A stretch of 33,426 nucleotides of DNA, from NCBI RefSeq assembly GCF_000333455.1, contig NZ_BADD01000719.1, positions 1 through 33,426 on the forward strand, given 5' to 3'. The notes under the pieces are model-generated. The model worked only from the letters and a program-made list of their open reading frames with translations, searched no databases and was not told where the DNA came from. Of this stretch, positions 1 through 9,253 are shown piece by piece. Numbering within the stretch: position 1 is the stretch's first letter; each line of letters opens with the position of its first letter. A program made the translations under genes and the position numbers. Origin of the DNA: Rhodopseudomonas sp. B29. Its GTDB lineage: Bacteria; Pseudomonadota; Alphaproteobacteria; Rhizobiales; Xanthobacteraceae.

Positions 1-338
1 CTGAGGCGCTGGTCGAGCAGCGGCTCGCGGCCGCGTGCGGCAATCGTATCCGCGCTCGGATCGAATGGCTGCCGTCGAACGCCGATGTGTTCGTCACCAA
101 GCCCGGAGCGTTCACCGATGTGGTGTCGGGCGCCATCGCCGACATCACCGGCCGCATTCCCGATCTCAACACCGGCGGCGGCACCTCGGATGCGCGCTTC
201 ATCGCCAAGTACTGCCCGGTGGTGGAGTTCGGCCTGGTCGGCCAGACCATGCACCAGATCGACGAACGCACGCCGGTGAGCGATCTCGACAAACTCACCG
301 CGATCTATCGCGGCGTGCTGGAGCGATATTTCAAGTAA
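1..338 (+). CDS. dapE: Succinyl-diaminopimelate desuccinylase, C-terminal part (5' end outside window)
   Basis: This is the last 112 or so codons of DapE, the cytoplasmic M20-family metallohydrolase that removes succinate from N-succinyl-LL-diaminopimelate in lysine and peptidoglycan precursor synthesis. The frame is open from base 3 and ends with TAA at 336-338. The recognisable block is [17 protein letters not shown] followed by [15 protein letters not shown], which matches the DapE C-terminal region that supplies substrate- and metal-binding residues. The first internal ATG (base 87) is not a start, because the reading frame and the homology continue upstream of it. It converges on truA, with a palindromic repeat between the two stops. 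Family assignment is firm; nothing can be said about the missing N-terminus. Confidence 0.9.
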   Translation, partial: EALVEQRLAAACGNRIRARIEWLPSNADVFVTKPGAFTDVVSGAIADITGRIPDLNTGGGTSDARFIAKYCPVVEFGLVGQTMHQIDERTPVSDLDKLTAIYRGVLERYFK

Positions 339-351
339 ACGACCTCTCTTT

Positions 352-454
352 CGTCATTCCGGGGCGCGCGTAGCGCGAGCCCGGAATCCATACTCACTGT
401 CAGGGGTTATGGATTCCGGGCCTGTGCCGCTGCGCGGCCCATCCCGGAATGACG
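352..454. repeat. Palindromic repeat, body type A (copy 1)
   Basis: This imperfect inverted repeat opens with CGTCATTCCGGGGCGCGCG and closes with CCCGGAATGACG. Inner arms read GGAATCCATA on the left and TATGGATTCCGGG on the right. It lies between the convergent stops of dapE and truA, so it could also act as a bidirectional transcription stop. A second copy of the same body is at 24638-24784. No open frame is credible here. Confidence 0.85.
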
Positions 455-480
455 AACGAGATGTTTGTGCCCCTTCGCGC

Positions 481-1218
481 TTAATAATCCACCCGCACCA
501 AATACAACCCCTCGGGCGGCGCGACGATGCCGCAGGCGGAGCGGCGGCGGGCGGCTAGCGCGGCGGCTAGATCATCCGCCGTCCAACGGCCTTCGCCGAC
601 CCAGACCAGCGAGCCGACCATAGAGCGCACCTGGCTGTGCAGGAACGAGCGCGCCGAGGTGATGACATCGATGTCGTCGCCGCTGCGCAGCACGTCGAGC
701 TGATCGAGCGTCTTCTCCGGCGACGCGGCCTGGCATTCGGTGTCGCGGAAGGTGGTGAAGTCGTGCTTGCCGATCAGCACCTGCGCGGCGCGGTGCATTG
801 CGTCTGAGTCCAGTCGGCGCGGCACGCGCCAGACCTTGCCGAGTTCGAGGGCGAGGTTGGAGCGGCGGTTGACGATGCGATAGCGATAGTGCCGCTTGAT
901 GGCCGAGAACCGCGCTTCGAATGTGTCCGGCACGAGTTCGGCGGATAGTACGGCGACCGGGTTCGGCCGCAGATGCGCGTTCAGCGCGTCGCGAAGCTTG
1001 TCGGCGCGGAACGGCTTTGGAATATCGACATGCGCGACCTGCCCGAGCGCATGCACGCCCGCATCGGTGCGCCCCGCGCCGTGCACCCGCACCGCTTCGC
1101 CGCACGTCGCCAGCACCGCGGCTTCGAGCGCGCCCTGTACCGACGGCAGCGTCGCCTGCAGCTGCCAGCCGCGAAACGGCGTGCCGTCGTATTCGATGGT
1201 GAGTTTGTAGCGGGGCAT
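481..1218 (-). CDS. truA: tRNA pseudouridine synthase A
   Basis: TruA converts uridines 38-40 in the anticodon stem-loop of many tRNAs to pseudouridine. The 245-residue product has the family's [10 protein letters not shown] motif near residues 10-19 and GRTDAGVHA at 49-57, in which D52 is the expected catalytic aspartate. The length is normal for bacterial TruA. I place the start at 1218 ([12 protein letters not shown]) rather than the in-frame ATG at 1236, because the upstream codon lies inside a palindromic repeat and an AGGG-like ribosome site sits just before 1218. It is third in the leftward order def-fmt-truA, a common alphaproteobacterial arrangement, although a repeat element separates it from fmt. 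Confidence 0.95.
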   Translation of the reverse strand: MPRYKLTIEYDGTPFRGWQLQATLPSVQGALEAAVLATCGEAVRVHGAGRTDAGVHALGQVAHVDIPKPFRADKLRDALNAHLRPNPVAVLSAELVPDTFEARFSAIKRHYRYRIVNRRSNLALELGKVWRVPRRLDSDAMHRAAQVLIGKHDFTTFRDTECQAASPEKTLDQLDVLRSGDDIDVITSARSFLHSQVRSMVGSLVWVGEGRWTADDLAAALAARRRSACGIVAPPEGLYLVRVDY

Positions 1219-1230
1219 GACCCTATTCGG

Positions 1231-1316
1231 TGTCATTGCCGGGCTCGACCCGGCAATCCATCTTCAAGAGAGATTTGTTTCGAGGATGGATGCGCGGGTC
1301 AAGCCCGCGCATGACA
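1231..1316. repeat. Palindromic repeat, body type B (copy 1)
   Basis: The left arm starts TGTCATTGCCGGGCTCGACC and runs into GGCAATCCATC. The right arm reads GATGGATGCGCGGG then CCCGCGCATGACA. It occupies the fmt-truA gap. Each arm is itself a short hairpin (CCGGGCTCGACCCGG on the left, GCGCGGGTCAAGCCCGCGC on the right). Copy 2, nearly identical outside the loop, is at 12046-12138. Confidence 0.85.
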
Positions 1317-1328
1317 CTCTGGAAGCCG

Positions 1329-2264
1329 TTAGCTGACCACCCGCGTGCCCTTCGCGATCGGCGTGCCGCGCAGCAGGTCTTCGGCTTGCATCGGCTGCTT
1401 GCCGGCGCGCTGCGCCTGGAGGACGCGGATGGCGCCGTCGCCGCAGGCGATGGTGAGGGTGTCGTCGATCACTTCGCCCGGGGCACCGCTGCCGTCAGCC
1501 AAAGCGCAGCGCAGGATCTTGATCCGTACCGGCGCGCCCTCGATTGGCAGTTCGCACCAGGCGCCGGGGAACGGCGACAGGCCGTGGATGTGGCGCAGCA
1601 CCGCGCGGGCCGGCTTGGCGAAGTCGATCCTGGCCTCGGCCTTGTCGATCTTGGCCGCATAGGTGACGCCGTCGTCGCTTTGCTTGGTGAGTTGCAAGCC
1701 GCCGCGCTCCAGCGCCGCCATCGCCCGCACCATCAGGTCGGCACCGAGCCGGGCCAGCTGATCGTGCACGTCGGTGACCGTCATGGAGTCGGTGATGGCG
1801 ATGCGCTCGGCCATGGCGACGTCGCCGGTGTCGAGGCCGGCATCCATCTTCATCACCATCACGCCGGTCTCGGCGTCGCCGGCCATGATGGCGCGGTTGA
1901 GCGGCGCCGCGCCGCGCCAGCGCGGCAGCAGCGAGCCGTGCAGATTGTAGCAGCCGAGTTCCGGCGCATCGAGGATCGCCTGCGGCAGGATCATGCCATA
2001 AGCGACCACGACAGCGGCGTCGGCCTCGTGGGCGCGGAAATTCGCCAGCGCCTCGTCGGTGCGCAGCGTCTTCGGCGTCAGCACCGGCGCCTGCAGCCGG
2101 TGCGCGGCGAGCGCGACTGGGCTTTCTTGAAGTTTCATGCCTCGCCCGGCCGGCTTCGGCTCGCGCGTGTAGACGGCGGCGATGTCGTGGCCGTAGGCCG
2201 CCAGCGCCAGCAGCGTCGGCACCGCGAATTCGGGCGTGCCCATGAAGACGAGGCGAAGCGGCAT
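1329..2264 (-). CDS. fmt: Methionyl-tRNA formyltransferase
   Basis: Fmt transfers a formyl group from 10-formyl-tetrahydrofolate to initiator Met-tRNA. The 311-residue protein starts [16 protein letters not shown], the typical N-terminal strand of the formyltransferase fold. It carries [17 protein letters not shown] with N107 and H109, and MDAGLDTGD with D145, the expected N-H-D catalytic set. The C-terminal RNA-binding domain (about 210-311) is present, so it appears complete. It lies 78 bases downstream of def on the same strand, pairing the enzymes that add and remove the N-terminal formyl group. The start at 2264 leaves no plausible shorter alternative. Confidence 0.97.
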   Translation of the reverse strand: MPLRLVFMGTPEFAVPTLLALAAYGHDIAAVYTREPKPAGRGMKLQESPVALAAHRLQAPVLTPKTLRTDEALANFRAHEADAAVVVAYGMILPQAILDAPELGCYNLHGSLLPRWRGAAPLNRAIMAGDAETGVMVMKMDAGLDTGDVAMAERIAITDSMTVTDVHDQLARLGADLMVRAMAALERGGLQLTKQSDDGVTYAAKIDKAEARIDFAKPARAVLRHIHGLSPFPGAWCELPIEGAPVRIKILRCALADGSGAPGEVIDDTLTIACGDGAIRVLQAQRAGKQPMQAEDLLRGTPIAKGTRVVS

Positions 2265-2342
2265 GGCGTGAGGTCCCGGACAGGTCTGGGCCGACGGAGG
2301 GCCAGCTGCACGACGCGCCGGCCGATCAGCTATGTGAATCGC

Positions 2343-2870
2343 TCAGACGTATTTGATGCCGCGCTTGGCGGCTTTCTCGAACTTGCGGATGACCATCGCC
2401 TTTTTGAGCTTGGACAGGTGATCGACGAACAACACGCCGTTGAGGTGATCGATCTCGTGCTGGATGCAGGTCGCGAACAGGCCGTCGGCGTCCTCTTCCT
2501 TCACGTTGCCGTCGAGGTCGGTGTAGCGGATCCGCACCGTCTTGGGCCGCTCGACCTCCGCATAGTATTCGGGAATCGACAGGCAGCCTTCCTCGTAGAC
2601 GTTCAGTTCCTGCGAGGCGCCGACGATCTCCGGATTGATGAAGGCGCGCGGCTCGCTGGCGCCGTTGCCCTCTTTTCGGACGAGATCCATGGTGATCAGC
2701 CGCACCGGTTCGGCGATCTGAATCGCCGCGAGGCCGATGCCGGGGGCGTCGTACATGCTCTCGAACATGTCGTCGGCGAGCTTGCGGATCTCCGGCGTCA
2801 CCTCGGCGACGGGCTTGGAGATTTCACGCAGCCGCTTGTCGGGCAGGATGATGATTTCGCGCAGGGCCAT
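2343..2870 (-). CDS. def: Peptide deformylase
   Basis: This 175-residue metalloenzyme removes the formyl group from nascent polypeptides at the ribosome exit. All three family motifs are visible: GIGLAAIQ at 44-51, EGCLSIP at 94-100 with metal ligand C96, and QHEIDH at 137-142 with H138, H142 and catalytic E139. The N-terminus [16 protein letters not shown] is typical. It is first of the leftward def-fmt-truA group. The 148-base gap to the divergent rmuC should hold promoters for both directions, but I could not assign hexamers with confidence. Confidence 0.97.
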   Translation of the reverse strand: MALREIIILPDKRLREISKPVAEVTPEIRKLADDMFESMYDAPGIGLAAIQIAEPVRLITMDLVRKEGNGASEPRAFINPEIVGASQELNVYEEGCLSIPEYYAEVERPKTVRIRYTDLDGNVKEEDADGLFATCIQHEIDHLNGVLFVDHLSKLKKAMVIRKFEKAAKRGIKYV

Positions 2871-3018
2871 GCGGGCGATTTAAGGCGCAGCGGCAGAGCG
2901 GTCAATCCGGTCGGGGCCGGAGGGCCTGCCACTTTCGGCGCGGCGCGCCTTAAAGCTCCGTTCAGCCTATCGTTCGCTTTCTGTTCTGTCATGCCGTGCG
3001 ATTTGCTACAGGCTGAGC

Positions 3019-4203
3019 ATGGAGCAGATCCTGTTTTGGCTCGGCGATATCCCGGTCAGCCTTGGCGCAGCCGCTGTCGGCTGCATGGCGGTGGTGCTGT
3101 CACTGTTGACGATCATTGTCGTGCTGGTCGCCCGCGGTGGCGGCGGACGCCGCGCCGAGGACCTTGATGAACGCTTGGCGCAGCTGATGCGGGCGCAGCA
3201 CGAGGCTAATGGCCGGGTCGACGCCATGGGCCGCGCGCTGGCCGGCCGCCAGGCCGAAATGGCGCGGGCGATGAGCGAGCGCCTCGACGGCGCGACTCAT
3301 CGTTTCGGCCAGTCGATGGCCCAGACCACGCGGCATACACTGCAGAGCCTGCAGGCGCTGCACGAGCGGCTCGGCATCATCGACCGCGCCCACGAGAACA
3401 TCACTGAACTCACCGATCAGGTGACGACACTGCGCGATGTGCTCGCCAACAAGCAGGCGCGGGGCGCCTTCGGTCAGGCGCGAATGGAGTCGATCGTGCA
3501 GGATGGCCTGCCCAAAGGCGGCTACGCGTTCCAGTACACGCTGTCGACCGGCAAGCGGCCGGACTGCGTCGTGCTGCTGCCCGACCAGCGGCCGCTGTGC
3601 ATCGACGCCAAATTTCCGCTCGAGGCGGTGACGGCGCTGCGTGAGGCGCGTGGCGATCAGGAGAAGAAGGCTGCAGCGCAACAGCTGCGCATCGACGTGA
3701 TGCGGCATGTCGACGATATCGCGTCGAAGTATCTGATCCCGGGCGAGACGCAGGACACCGCGCTGATGTTCGTGCCGTCGGAATCGGTCTATGCGGAGAT
3801 TCATGACGGTTTCGACGACGTCATCCAGAAGGCCTATCGGGCGCGGGTCGTGCTGGTGTCGCCGTCGCTGCTGATGCTGGCGATCCAGGTGATGCAGCAG
3901 ATCCTGAAAGACGCGCGGATGCGCGACGCCGCCGACCTGATCCGCACCGAAGTGCTCAGCCTCGGCGACGATCTCGCCCGGCTGCGCGAGCGCGTCACCA
4001 AGCTGCAGACGCATTTCGGCCAGGTCGGCGACGACATCCGCCAGATCCTGATCTCCGCCGACAAAATCGAGCGCCGCGCGTCCCGGATCGAGGAGCTGGA
4101 TTTCAGCGACACCGACGCGCCGAAACTGGCGCCGGAGGCGCCCGCGCGCAAGCCGGGCGTGCGCGTCGATCTGTTTCCGCAGGCACTGCAGGCCGGCGAA
4201 TAA
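3019..4203 (+). CDS. rmuC: DNA recombination protein RmuC
   Basis: RmuC-family proteins have a nuclease-like fold and limit recombination at inverted repeats, according to work on E. coli rmuC. The 394-residue product has an N-terminal membrane segment (about residues 8-36, rich in V, L and I) followed by a basic turn. Next come a charged helical, probably coiled-coil stretch (about 40-135) and a conserved core including CIDAKFPLEAV and the FVPSESVYAEI region. The gene is divergent from def, a placement seen in related alphaproteobacteria. A repeat-limiting factor in a repeat-rich genome is suggestive, but that link is only a thought. Confidence 0.93.
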   Translation: MEQILFWLGDIPVSLGAAAVGCMAVVLSLLTIIVVLVARGGGGRRAEDLDERLAQLMRAQHEANGRVDAMGRALAGRQAEMARAMSERLDGATHRFGQSMAQTTRHTLQSLQALHERLGIIDRAHENITELTDQVTTLRDVLANKQARGAFGQARMESIVQDGLPKGGYAFQYTLSTGKRPDCVVLLPDQRPLCIDAKFPLEAVTALREARGDQEKKAAAQQLRIDVMRHVDDIASKYLIPGETQDTALMFVPSESVYAEIHDGFDDVIQKAYRARVVLVSPSLLMLAIQVMQQILKDARMRDAADLIRTEVLSLGDDLARLRERVTKLQTHFGQVGDDIRQILISADKIERRASRIEELDFSDTDAPKLAPEAPARKPGVRVDLFPQALQAGE

Positions 4204-4228
4204 GGCACGGCAAATCTACCAAAATGGC

Positions 4229-4363
4229 CGTCACCACCCGCGAAGGCGGGTGGCCCAGTATCCCAGTGCGTTGAAGTTTCAACGACAAGGCGGCTGAGCG
4301 TTGGCGGTGCTCTTTCACTTAGCGCGGTGAGTACTGGGTCGCCCGGCTTCGCGGGCGATGACG
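4229..4363. repeat. Palindromic repeat, body type D (copy 1)
   Basis: The element begins CGTCACCACCCGCGAAGGCG and then CCCAGTATCCCAG. It ends TACTGGGTCGCCCGG, a hairpin arm and GCGATGACG. The centre (about 4265-4325) is less conserved between copies. It separates rmuC from the AmpG-like gene, and translating it produces a false N-terminal extension of the latter. Other D copies are at 29208-29309 and 31519-31632. Confidence 0.82.
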
Positions 4364-4422
4364 GCAGGTGGTGCGGCGTCTCCGTGCATCCCGTCCGCCG
4401 TCGAATCTGTTACCCCTTCGGC

Positions 4423-5796
4423 ATGGCCTCATCCGATCTCCCGCCAAACCCCTCTGTCGCCCAAGCCGCCGATCGCAAGCCGAGTTGGCGCGAGGCGATG
4501 GCGGTTTATTTGCAGCCGCGGGTGCTGGTGGTGCTGTTTCTCGGCTTCTCGTCGGGGCTGCCGCTGGCGCTGTCGGGCTCGACGCTGCTGGTGTGGATGC
4601 GCGAGTCCGGGGTCGATCTCGGCACCATCGGGCTGTTCGCGCTGGTCGGCACGCCCTACACGCTGAAATTCATCTGGGCGCCGCTGGTCGATGCGCTGCA
4701 TGTGCCGCTGTTCAGCCGCGCCTTCGGCCGGCGGCGTGGTTGGCTGGTGTTTTCTCAATTGCTGCTGATCGCCGCCATCCTGATCCTTGCGCTGGCCGAT
4801 CCGGCGAAGTCGCCGCTGTATGTGGCGATCGGTGCGCTGCTGGTGGCCGCGATGTCGGCGACGCAGGACATTGTGGTCGATGCGTTCCGTGTCGAGAGCC
4901 TGCCGGAGGAGGAGCAGGCCGCCGGCATGGCGTCCTATGTGGCGGCGTATCGGATCGGCATGCTGGTCTCGACGGCGGGTGCGCTGTTCCTGGTCAGCGC
5001 CTACGAATCCTCAGGCCGGACGCGGCTGGAATCCTGGATGTGGGGCTATGTGACGATGGCCGCGATGGTGCTGATCGGCACTGTTACGGCTCTCATAGCT
5101 ACCGAGCCCGAGCAGTCACGCCGCGCCGAAGCCGCAACCTCGGGCGAGAGCGCCCTGAAGCGCGTGATCCACGCCGCGACCGGGGCGTTCTCCGAATTCC
5201 TCTCGCGCAAGGATGCGCTCGCGGCGCTGGCCTTCGTGGTGCTGTTCAAGTTCACCGACGCGTTTTCCGGCACCATGACGGCGCCGTTCGTCATCGACCT
5301 CGGCTTCACGCGCAACGATTACGCGGCGATCGTCAAAGGCGTCGGCCTGGCCGCAACGCTGATCGGAGGCTTCGCCGGAGGTTACGTAGCGCGGCGCTAC
5401 TCGCTGGCCGCCAGCCTGTGGATCGGCGGCGTCCTGCAGGCGGTGGCCAACTTGACGTTCTCCTGGCTGGCCGTCGTCGGCGTCAGCCAATGGGCGCTGG
5501 CGCTGGCGATCTGCGCGGAGAATTTCACCAGCGCGATCGGCACGGTGATCTTCGTCGCTTACTTGTCGGCGCTGTGCAAGAATCCGCTGCACACGGCCAC
5601 GCAGTACGCGTTGCTTACTGCGCTGGCGGCGGTGGGGCGGACGTATTTGTCTTCCGGGGCGGGATATGTGGCGAAGGCCACTGGCTGGCCGGCGTTCTTC
5701 GCGATCTGCGTGGTCGTCGCGGTGCCGAGCCTGATCCTGCTGGCCTGGCTGCAGCGCCGTGGCCACTTCGCGGCGCTCGGGCCGGTGAAGGTGTAG
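4423..5796 (+). CDS. AmpG-like major facilitator permease
   Basis: This is a 457-residue integral membrane transporter of the major facilitator superfamily, closest in wording to AmpG muropeptide permeases, which import anhydro-muropeptides for cell-wall recycling. The AmpG-like block is FLGFSSGLPLALSGSTLLVWMRE, followed by FIWAPLVDALHVP. About twelve hydrophobic segments are visible between residue 25 and the C-terminus, with a charged central loop near 225-260 (EPEQSRRAEAAT). I use the ATG at 4423 (MASSDLPPN), because the open frame upstream to 4327 is translated repeat sequence. No ampD or beta-lactamase gene is adjacent, so the muropeptide role is inferred from family alone. Confidence 0.85.
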   Translation: MASSDLPPNPSVAQAADRKPSWREAMAVYLQPRVLVVLFLGFSSGLPLALSGSTLLVWMRESGVDLGTIGLFALVGTPYTLKFIWAPLVDALHVPLFSRAFGRRRGWLVFSQLLLIAAILILALADPAKSPLYVAIGALLVAAMSATQDIVVDAFRVESLPEEEQAAGMASYVAAYRIGMLVSTAGALFLVSAYESSGRTRLESWMWGYVTMAAMVLIGTVTALIATEPEQSRRAEAATSGESALKRVIHAATGAFSEFLSRKDALAALAFVVLFKFTDAFSGTMTAPFVIDLGFTRNDYAAIVKGVGLAATLIGGFAGGYVARRYSLAASLWIGGVLQAVANLTFSWLAVVGVSQWALALAICAENFTSAIGTVIFVAYLSALCKNPLHTATQYALLTALAAVGRTYLSSGAGYVAKATGWPAFFAICVVVAVPSLILLAWLQRRGHFAALGPVKV

Positions 5797-5805
5797 GCCT
5801 TTCCA

Positions 5806-5885
5806 CGTCATTGCGAGGAGCGAAGCGACGAAGCAATCCAGTTCCGTGCACTGAGCTGGATTGCTTCGCTTCGCTCGCAATGACG
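5806..5885. repeat. Palindromic repeat, body type C (copy 1)
   Basis: The left arm is CGTCATTGCGAGGAGCGAAG followed by AAGCAATCCAG. The right arm is CTGGATTGCTTCG followed by CTCGCAATGACG. It lies between the convergent stops of the AmpG-like gene and the small secreted protein, starting ten bases after the AmpG stop. Copy 2 is at 23058-23137. Confidence 0.85.
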
Positions 5886-5909
5886 GGGAGAGGGGACGTG
5901 CCAGGCGAA

Positions 5910-6326
5910 CTACTTCGCGAGGCTCCACTTCGTCACCACGGCTTCGCTGACCTGGCCGGCTTCCTCGGCGCAGCCGACCGCCTCGACTTTCAGCGATACC
6001 TGTTTGCCGCGATGCGTCTTGAGTTGGGACGCCTGGGCGTCACCGGCGGGGACGATCAGGAACGTCTCGGGGCCGTTCTCGAGATTGCACAGGCCCGACG
6101 GCGCCGGCAATCGGCGCGGCTCACTGACCAATTGATACACCATGCCGTTCTTGGTCTTGGCGTGACGATTGCGCATCATGGTGAGTTCGCCGGTGAGCAG
6201 ATCGCCGATTTTGAGCGCGGTCGGCTTCGGCAGCGACGCCTGGGCGTCCTGGGCGGAGGCGGCGGCAGCCACGAGGCACAGCGCCGCGGCGCTCAGGGTC
6301 GAAGTCAGCAGGCGTCGTTTGATCAT
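5910..6326 (-). CDS. Small secreted protein of unknown function
   Basis: The 138-residue product begins MIKRRLLTSTLSAAALCLVA and has a clear Sec signal peptide, with likely cleavage after ASA at residue 25. The mature part is about 113 residues, polar, with two cysteines (in GLCNLEN and VGCAEE) that could form a disulfide in the periplasm. I do not recognise a named domain. It lies 20 bases downstream of recR in the same direction, so it is probably co-transcribed with dnaX-ybaB-recR, although an exported protein has no obvious role there. The open frame continues upstream through recR in another frame, but only the ATG at 6326 gives a signal peptide. Confidence 0.75.
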   Translation of the reverse strand: MIKRRLLTSTLSAAALCLVAAAASAQDAQASLPKPTALKIGDLLTGELTMMRNRHAKTKNGMVYQLVSEPRRLPAPSGLCNLENGPETFLIVPAGDAQASQLKTHRGKQVSLKVEAVGCAEEAGQVSEAVVTKWSLAK

Positions 6327-6346
6327 CGGTGTGTTTGCCCCAGTGG

Positions 6347-6952
6347 TCAGAACAGAGTCCGCTGCCGCATGGCGGCCGACAATGTGCCTTCGTCCAAATA
6401 GTCGAGCTCGCCCCCGACCGGCACGCCGTGAGCGAGCCGGGTCACTTTCACATTCGCGTCCTGCAGAAGGTCGGTGACGTAGTGTGCGGTGGTCTGGCCG
6501 TCGACCGTTGCGTTGAGCGCCAGGATGATCTCGGTGACGGCGGGCTCGTGCGCCCGCTTCACCAATGCGTCGATGGTCAGATCCTCCGGGCCGATGCCGT
6601 CGAGTGGCGACAGCGTGGCGCCCAGCACGTGGTAGCGGCCGTTTGTGGCGGAGGCGCGTTCGAGCGCCCAAAGATCCGAGACATCGGCGACGACGACGAT
6701 GATCGACGGATCGCGCCGCGGATCGGTGCACACCGTGCAGGGATTGTGCGTGTCGATGTTGCCGCAGGTCGAGCAGACCTGGATCTTATCGATCGCGACC
6801 TGCAGCGCCGAGGCGAGCGGCGCCATCAAGGCGTCGCGCTTCTTGATCAGATGCAGGGCGGCGCGCCGGGCCGAGCGCGGCCCCAGCCCCGGCAGCCGCG
6901 CCAGCAGCTGGATCAGACGCTCGATCTCGGGTCCTGCGACCGAACTCGCCAT
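6347..6952 (-). CDS. recR: Recombination mediator protein RecR
   Basis: RecR works with RecO, and with RecF where present, to load RecA on gapped DNA during recombinational repair. The 201-residue product has the expected order: helix-hairpin-helix near 18-35 ([16 protein letters not shown]), a four-cysteine zinc site (C60, C63, C72, C75), and a TOPRIM domain from about 83 to 165 containing [13 protein letters not shown]. The length matches the family. It sits 99 bases downstream of the YbaB/EbfC gene in the conserved dnaX-ybaB-recR order. Confidence 0.97.
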   Translation of the reverse strand: MASSVAGPEIERLIQLLARLPGLGPRSARRAALHLIKKRDALMAPLASALQVAIDKIQVCSTCGNIDTHNPCTVCTDPRRDPSIIVVVADVSDLWALERASATNGRYHVLGATLSPLDGIGPEDLTIDALVKRAHEPAVTEIILALNATVDGQTTAHYVTDLLQDANVKVTRLAHGVPVGGELDYLDEGTLSAAMRQRTLF

Positions 6953-7051
6953 CGGTGAAGCTGTATCCGTTACGAGAGAGGACGCGACAAATCATTGAGC
7001 GCCGGCCGTCCGAGACAGCGGCGCTCACAGTCGCGAATCGTTATCGAAAGA

Positions 7052-7372
7052 TTAACCCAAGCCGAGCCCGGGCGGCAGCCCGAGGCCGCCGGTGAGCTCT
7101 TTCATCTTGTCCTGCATCGCGGCTTCGGCCTTGCGATGGGCGTCGCCGAGCGCCGCGACGATCAGATCTTCCATCACCTCGCCCTCGTCGGGCCTGATCA
7201 GCGACGGATCGATCGAGATCGCCTTGGTCTCCATCTTGGCGGTCATCCGCACCTTGACCAGGCCGCCGCCGGACAGACCTTCGACCTCGATCTGCTCGAG
7301 CTCGGTCTGCATCGCCTTCATCTTCGACTGCAGCTGCGCCGCCTGCTTCATCATGCCGAGAAAATCAGCCAT
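7052..7372 (-). CDS. YbaB/EbfC family nucleoid-associated protein
   Basis: This 106-residue DNA-binding protein belongs to the YbaB/EbfC family. These small dimeric proteins coat DNA and are almost always encoded between dnaX and recR, as here. The sequence starts [20 protein letters not shown] and has the family's amphipathic first helix. The central strands include [18 protein letters not shown], and the tail is glycine-rich ([12 protein letters not shown]). A good ribosome site (GGAAGG) precedes the ATG. The gap to dnaX is 21 bases, so the two are surely one transcript. Confidence 0.95.
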   Translation of the reverse strand: MADFLGMMKQAAQLQSKMKAMQTELEQIEVEGLSGGGLVKVRMTAKMETKAISIDPSLIRPDEGEVMEDLIVAALGDAHRKAEAAMQDKMKELTGGLGLPPGLGLG

Positions 7373-7393
7373 GACCGTTCCTTCCTCAAAACA

Positions 7394-9253
7394 TCAGAGA
7401 TCGTCGTCGTCGATCTGCTCGCTGGGATCATCGTGGCCGCCGACTGCGGCATCGCTCGGGGCCGGCTCCGGCGCCAATCGCCGCACCTCGACGAGCTTGG
7501 CGCCGGGCAGGCGTGCCAGCACTTCCTGGACGCGCGGATCGTTTTCGGCGGCGCGCTCGCGCGCGTTCTTGGCCGCTTCGTTCTGCGATTTCAGAGTCGG
7601 CTGGCCGGGCTCGTTGGAGACGATCACGGTCCAGCGCCGGCCGGTCCATTGTTCGAGCTTGCGCGAAAGATCGCTGATCAGGCTGCGCGACGCGCTGCGC
7701 TCAAGCGCGAGTTCGAGCCTGCCGTCTTCGATCCGCACCAGCCGAACATCGGCCTCCAGGGCCATCTTGACCATGATGTCGCGGTTCTCGGAGGCGAGTG
7801 CGACGAGCTGCGGGAAGGTGGTGATCTTCAACGCGGGCGAGCTGTCGGGCTGCGGCGCCGGGCTCGGTGCGCTGAGCTGCGCCCGCGGCGCACTGTCGCC
7901 GCCGCGGCTCATCGTCGAGACGGCGCGTGGCGGAGCGGATGGTGGCATGGTGGTCAGCGGCGCCGTATAGCTGCTGGCGCCCGGCGAGGCGCCGCCGCTC
8001 ACCGGCGATGCGCTCATCGTGGCGCCGAGCGATGCGCCACGGCCTTGCTCGATCATGCGCAGCGCTTCGTCGGGCGTCGGCAGATCGGCCGCGTACGCGA
8101 TCCGCACCAGCACCATCTCGGCCGCGGCGGCGGGGCGCGTCGCGCTCTGCACCTCGGCGATGCCCTTGAGCAGCATCTGCCACATCCGAGACAGCACCCG
8201 CATCGACAGTTTCGCCGCGTAGTCGCGCGCCCGCGTCCGCTCCGTCTCGCCGAACGCGACGTTGTCGGCGGTGGCCGGCACGATCTTGACGCGGGTGACG
8301 AAGTTGACGAATTCGGCGAGGTCGCTCAGCACCACCACCGGATCGGCGCCGGTGTCGTACTGATCGCGAAATTCGGTGAAGGCCGCCGCGATGTCGCCGC
8401 GCGCCAGCGCATCGAACAACTCGATGACGCGGGTGCGGTCGGCGAGGCCGAGCATCTGCCGCACCGCGTCGGCGCGCACCAGCCCGGCCGCGTGCGCGAT
8501 GGCCTGATCGAACAGCGACAGGGAATCGCGCACCGAGCCCTCGGCGGCGCGGGCGATGATGCCGAGCGCTTCCGGCTCGACCTCGACGCCTTCCTTGGCG
8601 GCGATGTTGCCCAAGTGAGTCATCAGCACGTCGGCTTCGATGCGGCGCAGGTCGAAGCGCTGGCAGCGCGACAGCACCGTCACCGGCACTTTGCGGATCT
8701 CGGTGGTGGCGAACACGAATTTGGCGTGCTCGGGCGGCTCCTCCAGCGTCTTCAGGAAGGCGTTGAACGCCGCCGTCGACAGCATGTGGACTTCGTCGAT
8801 GATGTAGACCTTGTAGCGCGCGCTGGCCGGTGCGTAGCGCACGCTGTCATTGATCTGGCGGACATCGTCGACGCCGGTATGCGAGGCGGCGTCCATCTCC
8901 AGCACGTCCATGTGCCGGCTTTCCATGATCGCCTTGCAGTGCACGCCGTGCACCGGCATGTGGATGGTCGGGCCCTTCACCGAGCCGTCCGGCAGTTCGT
9001 AGTTCAGCGCCCGCGCCAGGATGCGCGCCGTGGTGGTCTTGCCGACGCCGCGGACGCCGGTGAGAATCCAGGCCTGCGGAATCCGGCCTGTGTCGAAAGC
9101 GTTGGAGACGGTGCGCACCACCGCTTCCTGACCGATGAGATCGTCGAAGCTGTTGGGGCGATATTTGCGCGCCAGCACCCGATAGGCGTTCGTCGGCGCG
9201 GCGCCGTCGGCCGGAGGAGCCGGAGTGCCTGCGGGGGGAACGAGATCGGTCAT
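7394..9253 (-). CDS. dnaX: DNA polymerase III subunits gamma/tau
   Basis: DnaX is the ATPase core of the clamp loader, and its tau form couples polymerase and helicase. The 619-residue protein has Walker A GVRGVGKT (66-73), Walker B with DEVHMLS, a sensor-1 region FATTEIRKVP and the arginine-finger motif SRCQRF. A proline/serine-rich linker (about 385-450) precedes the C-terminal tau region. The usual zinc module between Walker A and DAASHTGVDD keeps only one cysteine (in GVHCKAIM), which may be a lineage trait. Whether a separate gamma form is made by frameshifting is not evident. The gene follows the SRP RNA gene. Confidence 0.97.
   Translation of the reverse strand: MTDLVPPAGTPAPPADGAAPTNAYRVLARKYRPNSFDDLIGQEAVVRTVSNAFDTGRIPQAWILTGVRGVGKTTTARILARALNYELPDGSVKGPTIHMPVHGVHCKAIMESRHMDVLEMDAASHTGVDDVRQINDSVRYAPASARYKVYIIDEVHMLSTAAFNAFLKTLEEPPEHAKFVFATTEIRKVPVTVLSRCQRFDLRRIEADVLMTHLGNIAAKEGVEVEPEALGIIARAAEGSVRDSLSLFDQAIAHAAGLVRADAVRQMLGLADRTRVIELFDALARGDIAAAFTEFRDQYDTGADPVVVLSDLAEFVNFVTRVKIVPATADNVAFGETERTRARDYAAKLSMRVLSRMWQMLLKGIAEVQSATRPAAAAEMVLVRIAYAADLPTPDEALRMIEQGRGASLGATMSASPVSGGASPGASSYTAPLTTMPPSAPPRAVSTMSRGGDSAPRAQLSAPSPAPQPDSSPALKITTFPQLVALASENRDIMVKMALEADVRLVRIEDGRLELALERSASRSLISDLSRKLEQWTGRRWTVIVSNEPGQPTLKSQNEAAKNARERAAENDPRVQEVLARLPGAKLVEVRRLAPEPAPSDAAVGGHDDPSEQIDDDDL

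Noticed and set aside
1219-1236. An upstream ATG for truA
   Set aside because: It lies partly in the type B repeat and adds six residues ahead of the family start [12 protein letters not shown].
1230-3167. A 645-codon open frame on the plus strand across fmt and def
   Set aside because: It is antisense to two certain genes, its translation is rich in R, H, D and G with no family motif, and it begins in a repeat. High GC content keeps such shadow frames open.
4327-4422. A 32-residue N-terminal extension of the AmpG-like permease
   Set aside because: Its first part translates the type D repeat; similarity and the hydrophobic domain begin after the ATG at 4423.
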